Shown here: positions 33,179 through 37,899 of the stretch, one piece after another
How the letters are laid out: each line of letters opens with the position of its first letter
How positions within the stretch are numbered: position 1 is the first letter of the stretch
Assembly: GCF_029258205.1 (NCBI RefSeq)
Contig: NZ_JARHZJ010000068.1
Coordinates: 1 to 37,899, forward strand
Direction of reading: 5' to 3'
Length of the DNA stretch: 37,899 nucleotides
Source: Clostridium sp.
GTDB taxonomy: Bacteria; Bacillota; Clostridia; Clostridiales; Clostridiaceae
Position numbers and translations under genes: made by a program
The notes under the pieces: model-generated
Told to the model about the DNA's origin: nothing
Database searches by the model: none
Seen by the model: only the letters and a program-made list of their open reading frames with translations

Positions 33179-35389
33179 ATGATTAATTTAGATAAAATAG
33201 ACGAGGCAGTTTGGGTTTCAGCAGCATTAAAAGCTTTTAATGCTTATCATAATAATTTAGATATAGATGATTTATATTTTAAACAATCAGAAATTATAAA
33301 GCTTGCTAATAAATTTTATACAAAGAAGAAAATAGAAGGAGCTAGAGTTTCAACTCATTATAATGCAAAATATCCTAATTCATCTCATAAATATTTTATA
33401 AAAAGAGAGGATTCATATGTAAGGCTTGTTTACAATGGAGAAATGAATTACATTAAAGAGAAACCATTAGGATTGAATAGAAGTTTAGTTTTAGATACTG
33501 TAGTTGGAGAAAAAAGTATAGGTGATTTAATAGAATTTATAGATAATGAATATACAAATTTAGTAAAGGAAAATAAAAGTATTATGAATTTAAAAAAAGA
33601 TGATTATTTAGGTATATTAGAATTTTTACAAAAAGAAGGGGGAAAACCCTATAGAAATTCAGAGAAATGTGAGAATAAAGAAGAAAAAGAAAGATATATA
33701 AATTTAAAGAAAGAGTCTCAAAAAGAATTAAATAAATTTAAGATAATTGTAAATTGCTTTGAAGAATATGAATTGTTTAATGGAAAAACTATAAAGTGGT
33801 TAGATGGAACTAATAAAAGAATAAGACATTACTTTTGGGCTCAATTAAAAAAATATAATAGTATGAATTTACCTAGTAGCATATCAATAGTTGCAGAAAA
33901 AGACTTAAGAAATAATTCAACTCGATTTAAAGTTGCATTAGATATTAATGATGAAGAAAGTAAGAATAATTATGATAATTATTTAAGGCATTTAAGGTTT
34001 TTAGACATACTAGATGAGAATGATGATTTTGTTTATTTGGATTCAGACTATAATTTTATTTATGATAAAGAAAAAATAAAAGTATTAATTGAAGAGGTAA
34101 AAAGCAAAAAACAATTAAAACTTGGTATAGGAAGAATATTAAATTATGAAGATGCTAAAAAAATGAGCCTAGAAGAAATAAAAATTTTCTTTGAAAATGC
34201 AGTTAGAGATCTTCTAAAATATTATGATAAAGCCGTTGAAGTGGATTATTCTATTATAGAAGAAAGTCCAAGAAAAGAAGATATGGAGAATATAAAAGAA
34301 GTTAAAAATTCATACAAACATATGGATGAATCAACTAAAAACTTCATATTATATGGACCTCCAGGAACAGGGAAAACTTATAATGTTATAAATAAGGCTA
34401 TTGAAATTATAGATAGAGATTCTTATGATGAGATAAAAGATTCTAGGGAAAGAATATTAAACAGATATAAGCAGTTAGTTGAAAGTGGACAAATAGAGTT
34501 TTGTACTTTCCATCAAAGTTATGGTTATGAGGAGTTTATTGAGGGGCTTAAGTCTGATGGAAACGGAAATTTTGTAACTGAGGATGGAGTTTTAAAGAAA
34601 ATAGCCATAAGAGCTTCTTATGATTCTTTAAAAAAAGATTTGAAAAGAGGACTTAAAGGTGGAGAAGAGCTTGGTTATGAAGAGAAAAAAGAAATTGTTT
34701 TAGAGAATATAAATAGGGAAGATGCCTTTAGAGATAATAAAAAATATGTTCTTATTATAGATGAGATAAATAGAGGAAACATATCTAAAATTTTTGGAGA
34801 ACTTATAACTCTTTTAGAAGAGGATAAGAGAATTAGTACAACAAACCATGTAACAGTAAGTCTTCCATACACCAAGGAGCAATTTGCCCTTCCAAGTAAT
34901 CTTTATATAATTGGAACAATGAATACTTCTGATAAATCTATAGCTCAAATAGATGTTGCATTAAGAAGAAGGTTTAGTTTTGAAGAAATGATGCCTTCTT
35001 ATGAGGATTTAGGAGAAGTTGATGAAATAGAAGTGTATAGGCTTTTAGAGAAAATAAACAATAGAGTGGAGTTTTTACTTGATAGGGATCACTTAATAGG
35101 ACACGCTTACTTTGTTAAAATAAACACCTTAGAGGAACTTATTTTTACTATGTTAAATAAGATAATACCTCTTCTTCAAGAATATTTTTATGGAGATAAT
35201 GAAAAGGTTGGTATGGTTTTAGGAGGAATTGATAATAAGAAAAATAACAAATACATAGTTTATAAGGAAAATATTAAGGCTGAGGATTTATTTAATGGAT
35301 TTGATAATATAGCTGATTTAGGAACAAAGGAAAACTTTGCTTTAAATAGAGAAATTACAAAGGAAATGTTAAAAAATATTTATGAGTAA
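33179..35389 (+). CDS. mcrB: McrB-like GTPase subunit of a type IV restriction system
   Basis: The protein is 736 aa from the ATG at 33179 (RBS AAGGAGAG; the ATG at 33161 precedes that RBS). The N-terminal ~370 residues are a target-recognition region I cannot assign to a known reader fold. The AAA+ motor follows: Walker A GPPGTGKT at 393-400, the McrB-specific Walker B stretch LIIDEINRGNISKIFGEL from residue 525, and NTSDKSIAQIDVALRRRF. McrB hexamers bind modified DNA and use GTP to translocate, activating McrC. mcrC overlaps the last 8 bases, so the pair is coupled. Confidence 0.92.
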   Translation: MINLDKIDEAVWVSAALKAFNAYHNNLDIDDLYFKQSEIIKLANKFYTKKKIEGARVSTHYNAKYPNSSHKYFIKREDSYVRLVYNGEMNYIKEKPLGLNRSLVLDTVVGEKSIGDLIEFIDNEYTNLVKENKSIMNLKKDDYLGILEFLQKEGGKPYRNSEKCENKEEKERYINLKKESQKELNKFKIIVNCFEEYELFNGKTIKWLDGTNKRIRHYFWAQLKKYNSMNLPSSISIVAEKDLRNNSTRFKVALDINDEESKNNYDNYLRHLRFLDILDENDDFVYLDSDYNFIYDKEKIKVLIEEVKSKKQLKLGIGRILNYEDAKKMSLEEIKIFFENAVRDLLKYYDKAVEVDYSIIEESPRKEDMENIKEVKNSYKHMDESTKNFILYGPPGTGKTYNVINKAIEIIDRDSYDEIKDSRERILNRYKQLVESGQIEFCTFHQSYGYEEFIEGLKSDGNGNFVTEDGVLKKIAIRASYDSLKKDLKRGLKGGEELGYEEKKEIVLENINREDAFRDNKKYVLIIDEINRGNISKIFGELITLLEEDKRISTTNHVTVSLPYTKEQFALPSNLYIIGTMNTSDKSIAQIDVALRRRFSFEEMMPSYEDLGEVDEIEVYRLLEKINNRVEFLLDRDHLIGHAYFVKINTLEELIFTMLNKIIPLLQEYFYGDNEKVGMVLGGIDNKKNNKYIVYKENIKAEDLFNGFDNIADLGTKENFALNREITKEMLKNIYE

Positions 35390-36626
35390 AAAATATATAA
35401 CCCTAAGTGAGGGGGTTGATTACCTTTATGTTGGGGATGGTGAAAATAAGGTAACAGAGAGGGAGTTTCAAAGTCTTTCAAAGTATATAGAGGATAATTT
35501 AAGCTCTCAATTAGTGGTTTTTGGATATAAGAAGTTAAAATTTATAAACTATGTAGGAGTTATAGCCTTAGATAATTTAGCAATAGAAATATTGCCTAAA
35601 GTATCTCTTTCAGGAGAGGTTTCAGAGGATAGAAAAGTCCTTTTATTCATGCTAAGTAAGTGTAAAAAGATAAATATAAAAACCGTTGATTTTATAGGAA
35701 GTAATCTTATAAACAATAATATTATAGATATTATTGGAGAAATATTTTATAGGGATCTTGCAAGGGAACTTCAAAGGGGAGTTTATAGTGAATATGTTTC
35801 TGTAGAAAATTCCATAGGGAATATAAAGGGAAAACTTTTAGTAACAAAGCATTCTAAGGTGAATAGATTTAATAATAATAAAGCTTATTGTGCATATGAT
35901 GAATTTACAGAGGATAATTTATTTAATAGAATTATTAAAATGGCTTTAAATTATCTTTTAAAAGAAGTTAGAAGTGAAAGATTAAAAAATAACCTAAGGA
36001 TTTTAGAGAGAAGCTTTGAAGAGATAAGTGATGAATTTATACATAAACATGTTCTTAATAGATGTAAATTAAATAGAAGAAATGAAAGATTTAAAAAATC
36101 CTTTGAGTTAGCTAAGATGATATTAAATGGAAGTATGGGAGATAATTCAAGGGGAAAGAAATTTGGGTTTACAATATTATTTGAGATGAACTATCTTTAT
36201 GAGGAATATATAGGAATTGTTTTAAAAGAAGTAATAAGTGAAGAGAATATATTTGTAAACACACAGGAAAAATCAAAATATCTTTTATACAATAAGAAAA
36301 GAAAAAGAGAAGAAATAGCCTTAAAGCCAGATATAGTCATATATAAAGATGAAACTCCTAAAATTATAATAGATACAAAGTGGAAAAAAGGGATTAAGAA
36401 TGGAAAGGAAAATTATAGTCAAGGGGATGTGTACCAGATGTATGCATATATAACTAGCTATAAGCACTGTGAAAAGTGTGTGCTTCTTTATCCTAAGGGA
36501 GAGGCTGGAGGAAAGGTTCTCTGGAATCTTAAGGAATATGATAATAAATGGATTTTCATGATAAGTGTGGATTTAAGTAGTTATGAGAGAACTAAGGAAT
36601 GCTTAAAGGATATTGTTTATAAATGA
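35382..36626 (+). CDS. mcrC: McrC-like nuclease subunit
   Basis: This 414-aa partner of McrB has an N-terminal McrC barrel region and a C-terminal PD-(D/E)xK nuclease with D317 in LKPDIVIY and D331-T-K333 in IIIDTKWKK. All three catalytic residues are present, so cleavage is expected to be intact. The gene starts inside mcrB (8-base overlap) and ends at a strong terminator. No methyltransferase gene is adjacent, consistent with restriction of foreign modified DNA. Confidence 0.92.
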   Translation: MSKKYITLSEGVDYLYVGDGENKVTEREFQSLSKYIEDNLSSQLVVFGYKKLKFINYVGVIALDNLAIEILPKVSLSGEVSEDRKVLLFMLSKCKKINIKTVDFIGSNLINNNIIDIIGEIFYRDLARELQRGVYSEYVSVENSIGNIKGKLLVTKHSKVNRFNNNKAYCAYDEFTEDNLFNRIIKMALNYLLKEVRSERLKNNLRILERSFEEISDEFIHKHVLNRCKLNRRNERFKKSFELAKMILNGSMGDNSRGKKFGFTILFEMNYLYEEYIGIVLKEVISEENIFVNTQEKSKYLLYNKKRKREEIALKPDIVIYKDETPKIIIDTKWKKGIKNGKENYSQGDVYQMYAYITSYKHCEKCVLLYPKGEAGGKVLWNLKEYDNKWIFMISVDLSSYERTKECLKDIVYK

Positions 36627-36631
36627 GCATA

Positions 36632-36682
36632 AATAAAGGTGCGTATATTAAAATAACCTTTGATATACGCATCTTTATTTTT
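36632..36682 (+). terminator. Intrinsic terminator of mcrBC
   Basis: The 17-bp stem AATAAAGGTGCGTATAT (36632-36648) / ATATACGCATCTTTATT (36663-36679), with one G-U, is followed by TTT. It may also serve the convergent minus-strand gene. Confidence 0.92.
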
Positions 36683-36762
36683 AAGCATATTAATATTAAT
36701 AGTTTTTTTATGAAAATTTGAATTATAGTTTAAGATTTAAATTATTATTTAAATAGAGTAAT

Positions 36763-37479
36763 TTAAAGCTTCTCTTTATAAGATGGGGGTGCTACTTCAG
36801 TTTCATTGTCATTAAGCCATTTAATTAGTTCAGAATCTGTGATTTTGCTTCCAATCAAATCAGCTTCATTTGAATATAGTGTATTATTGGAATTTCTATA
36901 ATTTTTGGGGCTTACAAGAATCCAATTATGGTCAATATATGCTAGGTATCCAACTAAATTGTCAGAGGTAGCAACAGGACAATTATCATATGCAAAATAG
37001 ATTTCAGTACCTTCTGTGTATATATTATTTATGTGATATACATCTTCACTGTTTTTATATGAAACAAGTTTTTTAAACATTTCTATGTCAGATTGATTTT
37101 TTATAACTTTATTATTAAGTTCTCTAGTATTTGGGTCAAGGAACACTTTAGTAACTTCCCCATCTTTTGGGATTGAGAAGTTTGGAACTTTGTATGTATT
37201 AGTATTATCAGAACCAAAAAGAGTAAATAAGTTATAATCAGAACCATTTTTATATGCATAGACTTCAAAGTTTTTATCTTCTGTACGTCCTAAATATTCT
37301 GATTCAGTAGAGTCAGAAAAAAAGCTGTCCATTTTGGCAGTTTGCCCATTGTATTTAATGATTTCCATATTTCCATATAAACCTTTGATTACTGGATTCT
37401 TTATATTATAAATAGTAATACAGAAAATTATGATTAGTATAACTAAAGTAGGTATGATTATTATTTTATTCTTTTTCAT
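36763..37479 (-). CDS. Membrane-anchored protein of unknown function
   Basis: This 238-aa protein has a single N-terminal membrane helix (residues about 5-26, very Ile-rich) without a lipobox or clear cleavage site, so the remaining ~210 residues are probably tethered outside the cell. The extracytoplasmic part is beta-rich (YLGRTEDKNFEVYAYKNGSD, FAYDNCPVATSDNLVGYLAYI). No catalytic motif recognised. RBS GGAGGAAG is present on the minus strand. Confidence 0.65.
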   Translation of the reverse strand: MKKNKIIIIPTLVILIIIFCITIYNIKNPVIKGLYGNMEIIKYNGQTAKMDSFFSDSTESEYLGRTEDKNFEVYAYKNGSDYNLFTLFGSDNTNTYKVPNFSIPKDGEVTKVFLDPNTRELNNKVIKNQSDIEMFKKLVSYKNSEDVYHINNIYTEGTEIYFAYDNCPVATSDNLVGYLAYIDHNWILVSPKNYRNSNNTLYSNEADLIGSKITDSELIKWLNDNETEVAPPSYKEKL

Positions 37480-37802
37480 AAGAATCTTCCTCCTATAATT
37501 TTAGATTATTTTTATTATATATAAAAGTTAGAATTTTAGTAATTACTTATGTTCTTGAAGCTAACGCATTGCTGTGTAGGCGTAAACTGTACTGCTACTA
37601 GATAAAACTTTTTCATGAAAATTAATCATTAGTGAGATAAGATATAGATTGATATTATATAATTATTATAAACAAATTTATGAAGGTGGAAAGTAATTAA
37701 TTCACATGGTATATTTAAAGAAAGCGTTTTAATTACATGAAAATTAAAGGAATATTATTATTTTAAACTTAAAAGATAAAACATTAAGGTGAGGATTAGA
37801 GA
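37480..37802. other. Divergent intergenic at the window end
   Basis: This ~320-base region contains a ~50-base segment (about 37555-37605) clearly richer in G+C than its surroundings, with no ORF or recognised RNA. A weak cre-like sequence AAGAAAGCGTTTTAA lies around 37718-37732, two mismatches from the CcpA consensus. A promoter for the following gene is expected but not identified. Confidence 0.4.
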
Positions 37803-37899
37803 ATGGATGTTAGAATATATAAAATTAATACAGGCATAACAGGAAGGAATTTTAGTAGTGATAAGATAAGTAATTTTCCTATTGGTGGAAAAACTAATT
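37803..37899 (+). CDS. 5' end of a gene cut by the window end
   Basis: An ATG at 37803, with AAGGTGAGG about 8-10 bases upstream, opens a frame of 32 codons with no stop before the window ends (begins MDVRIYKINTGITG). The RBS supports a real gene start. Too short to assign a family. Confidence 0.6.
   Translation, partial: MDVRIYKINTGITGRNFSSDKISNFPIGGKTN

Noticed and set aside
37718-37732. CcpA cre site before the last gene
   Set aside because: Two mismatches to the consensus in AT-rich DNA and an unknown promoter position; not strong enough to call.

Overview
The window is very AT-rich, gene-dense, low-GC Gram-positive DNA with strong GGAGG-type ribosome binding sites. The gene set points to Clostridium perfringens. 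The strongest pointer is the small sialidase at 25154-26302: started at its RBS-backed ATG it is 382 aa, opens MCNKN, and closely matches what I remember of the intracellular C. perfringens NanH. The species call is from memory of families, not from a search.

Region 1 (1-16886) is an almost complete ethanolamine-utilisation (eut) locus, all on the + strand: eutG, [promoter + ANTAR-type leader] eutS-eutP-eutV-eutW, [second ANTAR-type leader] eutA-eutB-eutC-eutL-EutK-like shell protein-eutE, eutM, eutT, pduL-type phosphotransacylase, an eut-associated protein of unknown function, eutN, a PduT-like tandem shell protein, eutH, eutQ, then a strong terminator. EutH imports ethanolamine. EutBC, reactivated by EutA and supplied with adenosylcobalamin by EutT, splits it to ammonia and acetaldehyde inside a protein-shelled microcompartment (EutS, EutL, EutM, EutN, EutK-like, PduT-like). 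EutE makes acetyl-CoA, EutG makes ethanol and regenerates NAD+, and PduL makes acetyl phosphate. EutW (histidine kinase) and EutV (ANTAR response regulator) should control the locus by antitermination. I find a dual hexaloop hairpin (A at loop position 1, G at position 4) overlapping an intrinsic terminator before eutS and again before eutA. The first sits directly behind a perfect TTGACA-17-TATAAT promoter.

Region 2 (16887-25120) holds a thioredoxin-type glutathione peroxidase homologue, a candidate small RNA, a membrane-anchored EAL protein with an extracytoplasmic solute-binding sensor domain, an unknown small protein, the anaerobic ribonucleotide reductase pair nrdD-nrdG, an HExxH metallopeptidase-like protein and a DUF3784-type membrane protein.

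Region 3 (25120-33100) is a set of mostly monocistronic genes: nanH (-), a FliB-type lysine N-methylase homologue (+), a CPBP intramembrane protease (-), a DUF4440/NTF2-like protein, an SdpI-type membrane protein, a flavin reductase-like protein (-), a zinc-ribbon membrane protein (-), a lipoprotein with an LprI-like tail and a small membrane protein.

Region 4 (33100-37899) carries an overlapping mcrB-mcrC pair (type IV, modification-dependent restriction), a membrane-anchored protein of unknown function (-) and the start of one further gene cut by the window end. I saw no rRNA, tRNA, CRISPR array, transposase, phage gene or replication origin. The most unusual points are the EutK-like shell protein with a long acidic linker and a SAP/Rho-N-like tail, the Cys38 PduT-type shell protein inside an eut operon, a small module shared by EutT and the unknown eut protein, the dual-hairpin RNA switches, and the candidate sRNA behind gpx.
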